64,000 nucleotides of DNA, taken from positions 1-64,000 of the forward strand of contig NZ_JBBCBW010000006.1 of assembly GCF_037204085.1 (NCBI RefSeq), read 5' to 3'. Source of the DNA: Variovorax sp037204085. GTDB lineage: Bacteria; Pseudomonadota; Gammaproteobacteria; Burkholderiales; Burkholderiaceae_C. The position numbers and the translations under genes were made by a program. This document shows, one piece after another, positions 25,552-35,130 of the stretch (position 1 is its first letter; every line of letters starts with the position of its first letter). Under the pieces are notes generated by a model. It was not told where the DNA came from. It saw only the letters and a program-made list of their open reading frames with translations, and did not search any database.

Positions 25552-28149
25552 ATGAACGAAGGCCACCCCGTCCAGGCCCTGTGGTGCGACCCCGCCGACG
25601 GCGTGGTTGCCCGCATTGCCGCCGCTATTGCAGAGCGCCAACTGCACGCGGCGCGCACCGTGGTGCTGGTGCCCTATGCGCAACTCATGGGAGTCGCCCG
25701 CGGCATGTGGGCGCGCTGCGGCAGCCCGGGCTTCGTGCCCCGGTTCGAAACCACGCGCAACTGGGCGCGCAGCTCGGGCGGTTTCTTGCCCACGGGCTAC
25801 GACATCGCATTCGACATGGCGCGCGACCTGGTAACGGCACAGGCGCTGCTGTCGCAGGCCGGCTTTGCCGCCGAACGCTTTGCGCTGGCGGGGCGGGTGG
25901 TCGAGCTGGCCTACCAGCTGGCTCCGCTGGCGGCCGCCGCGTTGCCGCAAGAGCGCGGCAGCGAATGGGCGCAGAAGGCGGCCCACGTGGCCGAAGCGGG
26001 CAACGAGTCGGAGTGGTTTCGCATCGAAAGCGCGCTGATCCGCGTTGCGGTGGCCTGGGCTGCCAACTCGGGCTATGCCACCGATGTGCTGCTGCGCGAG
26101 AACGTGCGCACGCAGGTCGATGCGCTCATCGTGCTCGAAGGCTTCCAGACCGATCCGCTCACGCAGACGCTGTGCAACTTGTGGGGCGACCGCGCGATTC
26201 ATCTCTCGCTGGTGCCCACGGCGCCGCCCGCCGCAGCCGCGAGTGCGCATGTCGCTGACGACCCCGAGGACGAGGCGGAACTGGCCGCCGCGTGCGTGCT
26301 GCGGCACCTGGCAGAGGGCCGCGCGCCGGTCGCGCTCATCACCACCGATCGCGCGCTCACGCGGCGCATCGGCGCGCAGCTCCAGGCGCACGGCATCACG
26401 GCGCACGACGAAACCGGCTGGAAGCTTTCCACCACGCGCGCCGCCGCCACCGTGATGAGCGCGCTGCGCGCCTGCGCCCACGACGCGGGCAGCGACCAGG
26501 TGCTCGAATGGCTCAAGAGTAGCGCCGACGGCGATGCGCTCGCCGTGCAGGCACTCGAGGTGCGGCTGCGGCGCGAAGGCGTGCGCGAGTGGTCCGCCTG
26601 GTGCGGACAGGCCGCCCGCAGCGAAAAGCCGCAAGACATCGCACTGTTGCCCTTCACAGAAGCAGTGGAGGGCCGCCGCATGGCCATGGCCCGTTCCAGG
26701 CCGCTCGCCGACTGGCTTCGCGCCTTGCGCGAGCTGCTCGAAGCCGGCGGGCAGTGGGAGCCGCTCGCCGCCGACATGGCCGGTGGCAAGGTGATCGGTG
26801 CCCTGTGGCTCGACGCCGGCGCGCACGGCGATGACGACGAATTTCCCGGTGGACGCCACACGCTGGCCGAGTTCACCGCGTGGGTGCGCGACGTGCTCGA
26901 AGACGCCAGCTTTGTGCCGCCAGCCGGTGGCGACGTGCCCCAGGTGGTGGTGTTGCCGTTGCACCAGCTGTTGGGCCGGGCCTTCGGCGCGGTGGTCATT
27001 CCAGGCTGCGACGACCGGCGCCTGCCTGCCTCGCCCGAGCCGCCCGGCAACTGGAGCGCCGCCCAGCGCGCAGAACTCGGCTTGCCCGCGCGCGAAACGC
27101 TCGAGGCCGCGCAACGTTCGGCCTGGTCCGCCGCCTTGTGCAACCCTTGCTGCGAACTGCTGTGGCGCCGATCCGATGCCAGCGGTGAACCCGTGCGGCC
27201 GAGCCCGCTGGTGCAGGCGCTGCAGCTCGACCATGCGTTGCAAATGGCGGCCGACCCACGCACGCCGCGCGAGGTTGCGCTGCAGCCGACCTTGTACCCG
27301 ACGCCCTCTGGAGCGCTACTGCCGCTGCGGAACATTTCGACCAGCGTCTACGAAGACCTGCGCCGCTGCCCCTACCGTTTCTTCGCGTTGCGGCAACTGG
27401 GCCTGCGCAGTGCCGATGAGCTCGATGCCGAGGTCGACAAGCGCGACTTCGGCAACTGGCTGCATGCCGTGCTGGGCCACTTTCATGAGGCGCTGAAGGA
27501 AACCCCCACCAATGAGATGGCGGAGCGGTTGGCGTACATCACCGCCGCAGCCGAGCGCGCCACGCACGAGTTCGCGCTCTCCGATGCCGAGTTCCTGCCG
27601 TTCGCCGCGGCGTGGCCGGCGGTGCGCGACGGCTACCTGCAGTGGCTCGCCGGCCATGAGGCAAGCGGCGCGGTGTTCGCCGAATCGGAACCGTGGATGG
27701 AGCAGCCGCTGGGAAACCTGCAACTGGTCGGCCGGCTGGACCGCATCGACCGCATGCCCGACGGGCAAGCCTTCGTGATCGACTACAAGACCGAGTCGGC
27801 CGCGGTCACCAAGGAGCGCGTGAAAGATCCGACCGAAGACACGCAGCTGGCCTTCTATGCCGCGCTGGTGGCCGACGACACTCTGCGCGCGGCCTACGTC
27901 AACGTCGGTGAGAAGTCGTCCGGCACGCAGACCGTCGAGCAGCCTGTGGTGGTCGAGGCGCGAGATGCGCTGGTCGCGGGCATCCTCGACGATTTCACCC
28001 GCATTGCCGAGGGGGCGGCGCTCCCGCCATTAGGGGAGGGTGCCATCTGCGACTACTGCGCGGCACGGGGGCTTTGCAGAAAAGACTTCTGGGAGATCGA
28101 ACAACCTCCGCCTTCGACTGACGCTGTGCCCGGAGGGCCCGCCCAATGA
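25552..28149 (+). CDS. addB: AddB-like subunit of a helicase-nuclease (PD-(D/E)XK nuclease, Fe-S)
   Basis: 865 aa. The N-terminal half is a degenerate helicase-like region. The C-terminal ~250 residues form a RecB-type nuclease with GRLDRIDRM and the catalytic VIDYKT (D744, K746). Four cysteines, C606 (RRCPYRFF), C833, C836 and C842 (CDYCAARGLC), match the AddB iron-sulfur cluster that staples the nuclease fold. AddAB processes double-strand ends for RecA loading, as RecBCD does elsewhere. The stop overlaps the addA-like start by 4 bases. Confidence 0.85.
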   Translation: MNEGHPVQALWCDPADGVVARIAAAIAERQLHAARTVVLVPYAQLMGVARGMWARCGSPGFVPRFETTRNWARSSGGFLPTGYDIAFDMARDLVTAQALLSQAGFAAERFALAGRVVELAYQLAPLAAAALPQERGSEWAQKAAHVAEAGNESEWFRIESALIRVAVAWAANSGYATDVLLRENVRTQVDALIVLEGFQTDPLTQTLCNLWGDRAIHLSLVPTAPPAAAASAHVADDPEDEAELAAACVLRHLAEGRAPVALITTDRALTRRIGAQLQAHGITAHDETGWKLSTTRAAATVMSALRACAHDAGSDQVLEWLKSSADGDALAVQALEVRLRREGVREWSAWCGQAARSEKPQDIALLPFTEAVEGRRMAMARSRPLADWLRALRELLEAGGQWEPLAADMAGGKVIGALWLDAGAHGDDDEFPGGRHTLAEFTAWVRDVLEDASFVPPAGGDVPQVVVLPLHQLLGRAFGAVVIPGCDDRRLPASPEPPGNWSAAQRAELGLPARETLEAAQRSAWSAALCNPCCELLWRRSDASGEPVRPSPLVQALQLDHALQMAADPRTPREVALQPTLYPTPSGALLPLRNISTSVYEDLRRCPYRFFALRQLGLRSADELDAEVDKRDFGNWLHAVLGHFHEALKETPTNEMAERLAYITAAAERATHEFALSDAEFLPFAAAWPAVRDGYLQWLAGHEASGAVFAESEPWMEQPLGNLQLVGRLDRIDRMPDGQAFVIDYKTESAAVTKERVKDPTEDTQLAFYAALVADDTLRAAYVNVGEKSSGTQTVEQPVVVEARDALVAGILDDFTRIAEGAALPPLGEGAICDYCAARGLCRKDFWEIEQPPPSTDAVPGGPAQ

Positions 28150-31100
28150 ACGGCGCCGCCTACGAACACAACGGCCGGCACGTCACGCGCGAGGCCTTCT
28201 ACACCGTCGCCTGCGATCCGCGCCGCTCCGTTGCGGTCGAAGCCTGCGCCGGCGCGGGCAAGACCTGGATGCTGGTGTCCCGCATCTTGCGCGCGCTGCT
28301 CGAAGAGGGCGAATCCGCCTGCGAGCCGCACGAGATTCTGGCCATTACCTTCACCAAGAAGGCTGCTGGAGAGATGCGTGAGCGGCTCGACCAATGGCTG
28401 GAGCAGTTCGCCGAGCGCAGCCCCGAAGAGCTGGTGCGCGAACTGGTGATGCGCGGTGTCGATCCCGCGGCCGCGCTTGCCGCCGTTCCGCGCCTGAAAG
28501 GACTTTACAGGCGCTTGCTCGAAGGCGGCCGGCCGGTGCAGTTCCGTACCTTCCACGCCTGGTTTGCGGGGCTTTTGCGCAACGCGCCATTGGCAGTGTT
28601 GCGCGAACTCGGCCTGCCTGCGAACTACGAACTGCTCGAAGACGATGCCGAGGCGCGCTCACGCACCTGGCGCCCCTTCTTCGAGGCCGTGACGGCTGAC
28701 AAGGAGGCGTTGGCCGACTACTACGCCGTCGTGGCCACCTACGGCCGTTCGCAGACCGCCAAGGCGCTGGGCGAAGCGCTCACGCGCCGTGTCGAGTTTG
28801 CGCTGTCCGACCCGGCGTCGGCGGTGCAGCACTTCAGCGCCATGCATCCCTCGCTCGAAGGCCTGGACGAACCGACCGATGCCTTGAGTGGAGACCTCGT
28901 CCGGCGCCGCTGGCTCGACCGTGCCGCCGCACTTGGCCGCGAAGCCAACAAGACACCGCAAAAGGCCGCCGAGGCGATCATCGACGTGTTCGGCACCGGC
29001 GAGCCGCCGACGGAGTCACGTGCCGCCGCCCTGGCGCACCTGCGCAAGAATTTCTTCGTCGCGGCGGAAGACCGGCTCACCAAGAACCTGCAGAAATTCC
29101 CTGCCGCGCAAGAAGCCGAAGCCGAGCTCCAGACCCTGTGCATGGCACAGGCCCAGCACGCGGCGTGGCTCTACCAGCAGCGCATGACGCGTCTCACGCG
29201 CATCCTCGTCTCCGCATTTGCCGAAGTGAAGCGCGCCCACGGATGGGTCGACATGAACGACGTCGAGCAAGCCGCTCAACTGCTGCTCGGCCAGTCGGCG
29301 CTGTCGGGCTGGGTGCAGGAGCGGCTCGATGCACGCATCGCCCATCTGCTGATCGACGAGTTCCAGGACACCAACCCGCTGCAGTGGCAGGCGCTCTACG
29401 GTTGGCTCAGCGCCTACACCGGTGCGGGCGGCAAGGCGCCGCGCGTTTTCATCGTGGGCGACCCGAAGCAGAGCATCTACCGCTTTCGCCGTGCCGAGCC
29501 GCAGGTCTTCATCGCTGCGAAAAAATTCGTGCGCGAAGGCCTGGGCGGCGAACTGCTCAACTGCGACCACACCCACCGCAACGCGCGTGCGGTGGTCGGC
29601 CTTGTCAACCAGGCGATGCTCGCCGCACAGCAAGCGGGTGAGTTCGACGGCTACCGCGCGCACACCACCGAGCGCAACGACGAGGGCGAACTGCTCAAGC
29701 TCCCGCCCATCGACCGCGATGCGGTCAGCACGGCCGCAGCCGCGCCTGCCGACGACGGCATGCTGCATTGGCGCGACAGCCTCGTTACGCCCCGCGTCTT
29801 GCCTGAAGAGCAGTTGCTGCAAAAGGAATGCGAGCAAGCGGCGCGATGGGTGGCGCAACGCATTGCCGACGGCACGCCGCCGCGGCAGATCATGGTGCTG
29901 GCGCGCCGGCGCAACCGCCTGTCCGCCATGCAGGACGCGCTACGCGAGCGTCACATTCCCGTGCAGCAGCCCGAAAAGAACGAGCTGCACGATGCGCCTG
30001 AAGTGCAGGACGTGGTCGCGCTGATCGATGCGCTGGTCTCGCCCGCGCACGACCTCTCCCTGGCACGTGCGCTCAAGTCGCCGCTGTTCGGCATCGGCGA
30101 CGACGCGCTGGTGCAGTTGGCGCTGCGCCAGCGCGAGCAACCTTCGTCGAGCTGGTTCGCGTTGATTCAAAAGGGCGAAGACCTGCCGCCGGAACTGGTC
30201 GAGGCGGGCGCCAAGCTCAAGCAGTGGCGGCGCTGGCTTGCTGCGTTGCCACCGCACGATGCGCTCGATGCGATCTTTCACGATGGCGATGTGCTCGCCA
30301 GGTTCGGTGCCGCCATGCCCTCGGCCATGCGCCAGAGTGCCTTGGCCAATCTGCGTGGGTTGCTGGCGGCATCGCTCGAAATCGAAGGCGCCCGCTACGC
30401 CACGCCTTATGCGCTGGTGCGCGCATTGCGCGCCGGGGGCGTCAGGGCGCCGTCCGTCGCCGTGCCCGATGCGGTGCAACTGCTGACCGTGCACGGCGCC
30501 AAGGGCCTCGAGGCCGACACCGTGCTCATGCTCGACTGCGACGCGCCGCCTCCGCGCGCCCAGACCATGGGCGTGCTGGTCGAATGGAAGGGCAGCGACA
30601 GCGCACCGACGCGGTTCGTGTTTCTGGCGAGCGAGAAAACGCCGCCGGGCTGCGCCACCACGTTGCTTGAAGAAGAACAGCGCGCACGACACCGTGAGGA
30701 GCTCAACGGTCTTTACGTGGCGACCACCCGGGCGCGCGAGCGCCTTGTGCTGTCGTCGGTGCAGCCCGCCCGCGCCAACGAGGGCAGCTGGTGGGCGCGG
30801 CTCGAATCGATGTGCGAACCCGCCGAAGCCGACGAGCCGCTGATCGTGTTGCCGGCGGCTTCCGGCGCAGGCAGCTTCCCGATGAAGCAGATGCCCGTGC
30901 TCGCGCCAGCGGTCAAGGAACCCGTGGCGATCAAGAAAGCGGCTGACACTACCGTCGATGCGCGCGCTGCCGCGTTCGGCCAGGCGGTGCACCGCTTGCT
31001 CGAATGGGCCGAGCCGGGCGAGCCGTTGCCGGCCGCGCACGTGCGCGCCGCGGCGCGCGAGTTCTTGCTCGACGCGCAGCAGGCCCGCGGCGCCGCGGTG

Positions 31101-31406
31101 CTCGCCGAGCGCATTCGCGGCGGCGCCGGCGCATGGGCTTGGAATGAGCGCATGATCGACTGGCACGGCAATGAAGTCACCCTGGTGCACGAAGGCGAAA
31201 CGCTGCGCATCGACAGGCTGGTGCGCGAGCGCGCCACCGGCGCCTGGTGGATCCTCGACTACAAATCTGCCGCCCGCCCCGAGCGCGACGCGGCACTCAT
31301 CGCACAGATGCAGCGCTACCGCGCCGCCGTGCAACATGCCTATCCCGGTGCCACGGTGCGCGCCGCGTTCCTGACCGGGCAGGGCGAACTGGTAAATCTC
31401 GAATGA
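28146..31406 (+). CDS. addA: AddA-like UvrD/Rep helicase with C-terminal nuclease
   Basis: 1086 aa. SF1A motifs in order: Walker A VEACAGAGKT (~30-39), AITFTKKAAGEMRERL, Walker B LLIDEFQDTNPLQW, FIVGDPKQSIYRFRRAEP, LLTVHGAKGLEADTV and LYVATTRARERL. The C-terminal RecB-type nuclease has VHRLLEWAEPGE and WWILDYKSA (D1038, K1040). With AddB it forms a two-nuclease complex for end resection. The start overlaps the addB stop (ATGA) and the stop overlaps the next gene in the same way, giving three coupled genes. Confidence 0.88.
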   Translation: MNGAAYEHNGRHVTREAFYTVACDPRRSVAVEACAGAGKTWMLVSRILRALLEEGESACEPHEILAITFTKKAAGEMRERLDQWLEQFAERSPEELVRELVMRGVDPAAALAAVPRLKGLYRRLLEGGRPVQFRTFHAWFAGLLRNAPLAVLRELGLPANYELLEDDAEARSRTWRPFFEAVTADKEALADYYAVVATYGRSQTAKALGEALTRRVEFALSDPASAVQHFSAMHPSLEGLDEPTDALSGDLVRRRWLDRAAALGREANKTPQKAAEAIIDVFGTGEPPTESRAAALAHLRKNFFVAAEDRLTKNLQKFPAAQEAEAELQTLCMAQAQHAAWLYQQRMTRLTRILVSAFAEVKRAHGWVDMNDVEQAAQLLLGQSALSGWVQERLDARIAHLLIDEFQDTNPLQWQALYGWLSAYTGAGGKAPRVFIVGDPKQSIYRFRRAEPQVFIAAKKFVREGLGGELLNCDHTHRNARAVVGLVNQAMLAAQQAGEFDGYRAHTTERNDEGELLKLPPIDRDAVSTAAAAPADDGMLHWRDSLVTPRVLPEEQLLQKECEQAARWVAQRIADGTPPRQIMVLARRRNRLSAMQDALRERHIPVQQPEKNELHDAPEVQDVVALIDALVSPAHDLSLARALKSPLFGIGDDALVQLALRQREQPSSSWFALIQKGEDLPPELVEAGAKLKQWRRWLAALPPHDALDAIFHDGDVLARFGAAMPSAMRQSALANLRGLLAASLEIEGARYATPYALVRALRAGGVRAPSVAVPDAVQLLTVHGAKGLEADTVLMLDCDAPPPRAQTMGVLVEWKGSDSAPTRFVFLASEKTPPGCATTLLEEEQRARHREELNGLYVATTRARERLVLSSVQPARANEGSWWARLESMCEPAEADEPLIVLPAASGAGSFPMKQMPVLAPAVKEPVAIKKAADTTVDARAAAFGQAVHRLLEWAEPGEPLPAAHVRAAAREFLLDAQQARGAAVLAERIRGGAGAWAWNERMIDWHGNEVTLVHEGETLRIDRLVRERATGAWWILDYKSAARPERDAALIAQMQRYRAAVQHAYPGATVRAAFLTGQGELVNLE

Positions 31407-32647
31407 CTCTTTCCCATACCGTCGCCGTGATCGGCGGCGGACCTGCCGGCCTCATGGCGGCCGAAGTCTTGAGCGCGTCCGGCGTGCAGGTGCACGTGTA
31501 CGACGCCATGCCCTCGGTGGGCCGCAAGTTCCTGCTGGCCGGCCGCGGCGGGCTCAACCTTACGCACTCCGAGCCCTTCGACATCTTCATGAGCCGGTTC
31601 GGCGACCGGCGCGCGCAGCTCGAACCCATGCTCACCCACTTCGGCCCGGAGCAGGTGCGCCAATGGGCAGCGGGCCTGGGCATCGAGACCTTCGTCGGCA
31701 CCTCGGGCCGCGTCTTCCCGACCGACATGAAAGCCGCGCCGTTGCTGCGTGCGTGGCTGCAGCGGCTGCGCGCAGCGGGCGTGCAGTTTCATATGCGCCA
31801 TCGCTGGCTTGTGGGCGGAGATGCGCCGATAGCTGCGGCTTCGCTGCGGTTTGCCACCCCGGCCGGCGAAGCCACCGTGAAGGCCGATGCGGTAGTGCTC
31901 GCGCTCGGTGGTGCCAGTTGGGCGCGGCTGGGCTCCGATGGCGCATGGGCGCCGTGGCTCCAGGCGCGCGGCGTCGGCGTCGCACCGCTGCTGCCCGCCA
32001 ATTGCGGCTTCGATGGAGCAGGGTGGAGCGAACATTTCTCCAGCCGGTTCGCGGGCCAGCCTTTCAAGTCTGTCGCCATTTCGTTCACCGACAGCCAAGG
32101 CCGCCGCTTTACGCGCAAGGGCGAGTTCGTTGCGACTGCCACCGGCATCGAGGGCAGCCTGATCTACGCAGCATCGGCATTGCTGCGCGACGAGATCGCC
32201 GCGCACGGCAGCGCCACGCTGCTGCTCGATCTGCTGCCAGACCGCAGCGCCGAACAGGTGTTGGCCGCCGTCACGCATCCGCGCGGCGCCCGTTCGCTCA
32301 GCAGCCACCTCAAGAGCCGGCTCGGCCTGGAAGGCATCAAGGCCGGCGTGCTGCACGAAGTGCTGAGCCGCGAGGCCATGCAAGACCCTGCGCAACTGGC
32401 AGCAACCATCAAGGCCGTACCGCTGCGCCTGGTTGCAGCACGCCCGATCGATGAAGCCATCAGCACCGCGGGTGGTGTTCGCTTCGATGCGCTGGACGAA
32501 GGGCTCATGGCAACTGAATTGCCCGGCGTGTTCGTTGCGGGAGAAATGCTCGATTGGGAGGCGCCGACCGGCGGTTACCTGCTGACGGCCTCCATGGCCA
32601 GTGGTGCGGCTGCGGCCCGCGGAGCCATCAAGCAACTGAGCCTTTGA
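31403..32647 (+). CDS. FAD-dependent oxidoreductase (HI0933/BaiN-like flavoprotein)
   Basis: 414 aa. The N-terminal dinucleotide fold is VAVIGGGPAGLMAAEVL, followed by the family motif GRKFLLAGRGGLNLTHSE. The C-terminal TAGGVRFDALDE and LPGVFVAGEMLDWEAPTGGYLL complete FAD binding. Members of this family (YhiN/HI0933/BaiN) are soluble flavoproteins of mostly unknown function; BaiN reduces bile-acid intermediates in clostridia. ATG 31403 overlaps the addA stop, so translation is coupled, although a functional link to recombination is not evident. Confidence 0.85.
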   Translation: MTLSHTVAVIGGGPAGLMAAEVLSASGVQVHVYDAMPSVGRKFLLAGRGGLNLTHSEPFDIFMSRFGDRRAQLEPMLTHFGPEQVRQWAAGLGIETFVGTSGRVFPTDMKAAPLLRAWLQRLRAAGVQFHMRHRWLVGGDAPIAAASLRFATPAGEATVKADAVVLALGGASWARLGSDGAWAPWLQARGVGVAPLLPANCGFDGAGWSEHFSSRFAGQPFKSVAISFTDSQGRRFTRKGEFVATATGIEGSLIYAASALLRDEIAAHGSATLLLDLLPDRSAEQVLAAVTHPRGARSLSSHLKSRLGLEGIKAGVLHEVLSREAMQDPAQLAATIKAVPLRLVAARPIDEAISTAGGVRFDALDEGLMATELPGVFVAGEMLDWEAPTGGYLLTASMASGAAAARGAIKQLSL

Positions 32648-32728
32648 AGGCATAGCTGAATACTTTTGTATTGTTTATTGCGCGCACAAGGAATAAGCTG
32701 CGGTCAGACAAAAACAAAAGGAGCAGCG

Positions 32729-34642
32729 ATGACCAGCGTTCCATCGCCGCGCGCCGCGCGCGGGCTTGCCTATGCATCCCTGGTGTTCCTGGTTTGGTCC
32801 GGCGGTGACACCGGAGGCGGCGCCCGCGCGCAGGGCGCAAATTCGACGCTGGCGGGCACGTCCGCATCGGCAAACAGGCCGGCGCCACCAGACGGACAGC
32901 CGGCGTCCCTCACCAGTCCGTCCCCCGGCACCAAGTTCGCCAGCCGCAGCGCGACCTTCGTCTGGAGCAACACGGGTGCCAACCAGTACGGCTTGACGAT
33001 CCTGTCGGCCTCTTCGGCGACACCGGTGGTGGACACATCGACAAGTGCGACAACGCTGACGGTGACAAACCTTCCCATAGACGGCGCGGGGCTCGTGGTC
33101 CGGCTGCGCTCCCGATTCAAGGGGAAGTGGCTGCCGGCCAACGAGTACCTGTTCACGGCAGCCGGATACACCGCGGCGCAATCGACCGCCGCGGTGAAGC
33201 CCTGGTCCGATCTGATCGCGCTGCCACTCGTGCCCGCATCGGCCGCCAACCTCCCCGACGGCAAGCTGCTGCTGTGGGCAGCCCGCTCGCCCACCAGCTT
33301 CAGCACGAGCAGCAACGAGGCGTACACCTACACCTCGGTGTTCGACCCCGTCACGCGAAGCGCCAGCCCGCTGGTGGTCACGGCCACCGGCCACCAGATG
33401 TTCTGCCCTGGCCTGAGCATGCTGGCCGATGGCAGCGTGCTGGTCAGCGGCGGCAGCGATGCGACGAAGACCTCGATCTACGACCCGGCGCTGGGCGGCT
33501 GGGTGACCGGTGCGCAGCTCGGCATCGCACGTGCCTACCAGTCGAGCACGACGATGTCCGACGGCTCCGTGTTCACAGTCGGTGGATCGTGGAACGGCGG
33601 GCAGGGCGGCAAGTACGGCGAGGTGTGGTCGGCCGCCACCAAGACCTGGCGCACGCTGTCCGGCGTACCGGCCCACATGCCCGATGCGAGCAATGTCTCG
33701 AACCCGCCGCTGGCCGGACCGGACGCGGCCGGGGTCTACCGGGGCGACAACCACATGTGGCTGTTCGGCGCCGCCAACGGATGGGTATTCCACGCCGGGC
33801 CTGCTGCCGCAATGCACTGGATCGACACGCGCGGCAGCGGCGCCATCCTGCAGGCCGGGCTACGCAGCGACGACCCCTATGCCATGACTGCCAGCGCCGT
33901 GATGTACGACATCGGCAAGATCCTCAAGCTCGGCGGCGCGCCCAACCATGACAGCGGCAACGCCTTCAAGACCGCCTACATCATCGACATCAGCGCGGGC
34001 GCGCCGGCAGCGCCCACGGTGCGCAAGCTTTCGCCAATGGCCTATGGCCGAACCTTTGTCAACAGCGTGGTGCTGCCTAACGGCGAGGTGTTCGTGATAG
34101 GCGGACAGACGCAGCCCGTTCCGTTTTCCGACTCCTACAGTGTGCTGGCGGCCGAGCTGTGGAGCCCGGTGCTGGAGAGCTTCATCACGGTGCCGCCGAT
34201 GCAGAAACCGCGCAACTATCACAGCGTGGCCCTGCTGCTGCCGGACGCACGCGTGCTGACAGGCGGCGGCGGGCTGTGCGACTGTGCGGGCGACCACCCG
34301 GACGCGGAGATCTACACGCCACCGTACCTGCTGGCGGCGGACGGTTCGCCGGCGTCCCGCCCGGCCATCACTGCCGCGCCGGCCAGCGCCACATGGGGGA
34401 GCCAGATCGCCGTGGCCACCGACCGCGCGGCGGCCCATTTTTCGCTGGTGCGCATGGCATCGGCCACTCACTCGGTCAACACCGATCAGCGCCGCATCCC
34501 GCTGTCATTCACGGGCACGGCAGGCAACTACCAGTTGGGCATTCCGACCGATCGCGGTACGGTGCTGCCGGGCAACTACATGCTGTTCGCACTCGACAGC
34601 AGCGGGGTGCCGAGCGTGGCGCGCACCATCAACATCCAGTAG
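32729..34642 (+). CDS. Galactose-oxidase-type copper radical oxidase, secreted
   Basis: 637 aa. An N-terminal signal-like segment ends near ARAQG. Residues ~60-145 form an Ig/Fn3-like domain instead of the CBM32 of fungal galactose oxidase. A seven-blade kelch propeller and a C-terminal DUF1929 domain follow. All cofactor residues are present at nearly the fungal numbers: C226 (MFCPGLSM) and Y270 (ARAYQSS) for the thioether-linked Cys-Tyr radical, stacking W288 (GGSWNGG), axial Y497 and H498 (RNYHSV), and H581 (THSVNTDQRRIPL). Such enzymes oxidise primary alcohols to aldehydes with O2. AAAGGAG precedes ATG 32729. A 5-bp inverted repeat AATAC/GTATT (32659-32672) lies in the promoter region. 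Substrate unknown. Confidence 0.9.
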   Translation: MTSVPSPRAARGLAYASLVFLVWSGGDTGGGARAQGANSTLAGTSASANRPAPPDGQPASLTSPSPGTKFASRSATFVWSNTGANQYGLTILSASSATPVVDTSTSATTLTVTNLPIDGAGLVVRLRSRFKGKWLPANEYLFTAAGYTAAQSTAAVKPWSDLIALPLVPASAANLPDGKLLLWAARSPTSFSTSSNEAYTYTSVFDPVTRSASPLVVTATGHQMFCPGLSMLADGSVLVSGGSDATKTSIYDPALGGWVTGAQLGIARAYQSSTTMSDGSVFTVGGSWNGGQGGKYGEVWSAATKTWRTLSGVPAHMPDASNVSNPPLAGPDAAGVYRGDNHMWLFGAANGWVFHAGPAAAMHWIDTRGSGAILQAGLRSDDPYAMTASAVMYDIGKILKLGGAPNHDSGNAFKTAYIIDISAGAPAAPTVRKLSPMAYGRTFVNSVVLPNGEVFVIGGQTQPVPFSDSYSVLAAELWSPVLESFITVPPMQKPRNYHSVALLLPDARVLTGGGGLCDCAGDHPDAEIYTPPYLLAADGSPASRPAITAAPASATWGSQIAVATDRAAAHFSLVRMASATHSVNTDQRRIPLSFTGTAGNYQLGIPTDRGTVLPGNYMLFALDSSGVPSVARTINIQ

Positions 34643-34675
34643 CGGCCGGCGCGCGTCGCGAAGCCGAGGCTTTCG

Positions 34676-35116
34676 ATGATGATGCTGGCGCTGGCGCTCG
34701 GAACCGCACTGGCCGTTGGCCCGTCGGAAAAGACTGAAGCCGCGGTGCCTTCGTCGGTGGCGCGTGGCGCGCGACTGTTCGATGGCACCGAGCCACTCGC
34801 CGGCACGCTGTCCGGCCACAGCGTGCCGCTGCCGGGCGCAGCGACGCGCTGCATCCAGTGCCACGCGGGACCCGGCAAGTCCACTGCCGCTGTCTACGGT
34901 TTTGCGCCGCCGCTCGACCGGCGCCAATTGCGCGAAGTCCTCCCGCGCCGCGGCGGACCGCCCGTCGCGTACGAGCGCGCATCCTTCTGCCGCACGCTGC
35001 GCACCGGCATCGACCCAGCCCATGTCGCGCTGCCCCGAGCCATGCCGCGCTTCGATGCCGACGAAGGCCAGTGCGCGGCGTTGTGGGACTACCTGACGCA
35101 AGCCCTTGCTCGATGA
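34676..35116 (+). CDS. Secreted c-type cytochrome (monohaem)
   Basis: 146 aa. A short hydrophobic N-terminus (MMMLALALGTALAVG) looks like a signal peptide. The haem c site is CIQCH (C59, C62, H63), with M123 (RAMPRF) the likely sixth ligand. It starts 33 bases after the copper oxidase and overlaps or abuts the Sco-like gene. It could accept electrons from the oxidase or from its product chain; this is inference from gene order. A start upstream of the triple ATG is possible because the signal is short. Confidence 0.8.
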   Translation: MMMLALALGTALAVGPSEKTEAAVPSSVARGARLFDGTEPLAGTLSGHSVPLPGAATRCIQCHAGPGKSTAAVYGFAPPLDRRQLREVLPRRGGPPVAYERASFCRTLRTGIDPAHVALPRAMPRFDADEGQCAALWDYLTQALAR

Positions 35117-35130
35117 ACGCGAGGAACCCA

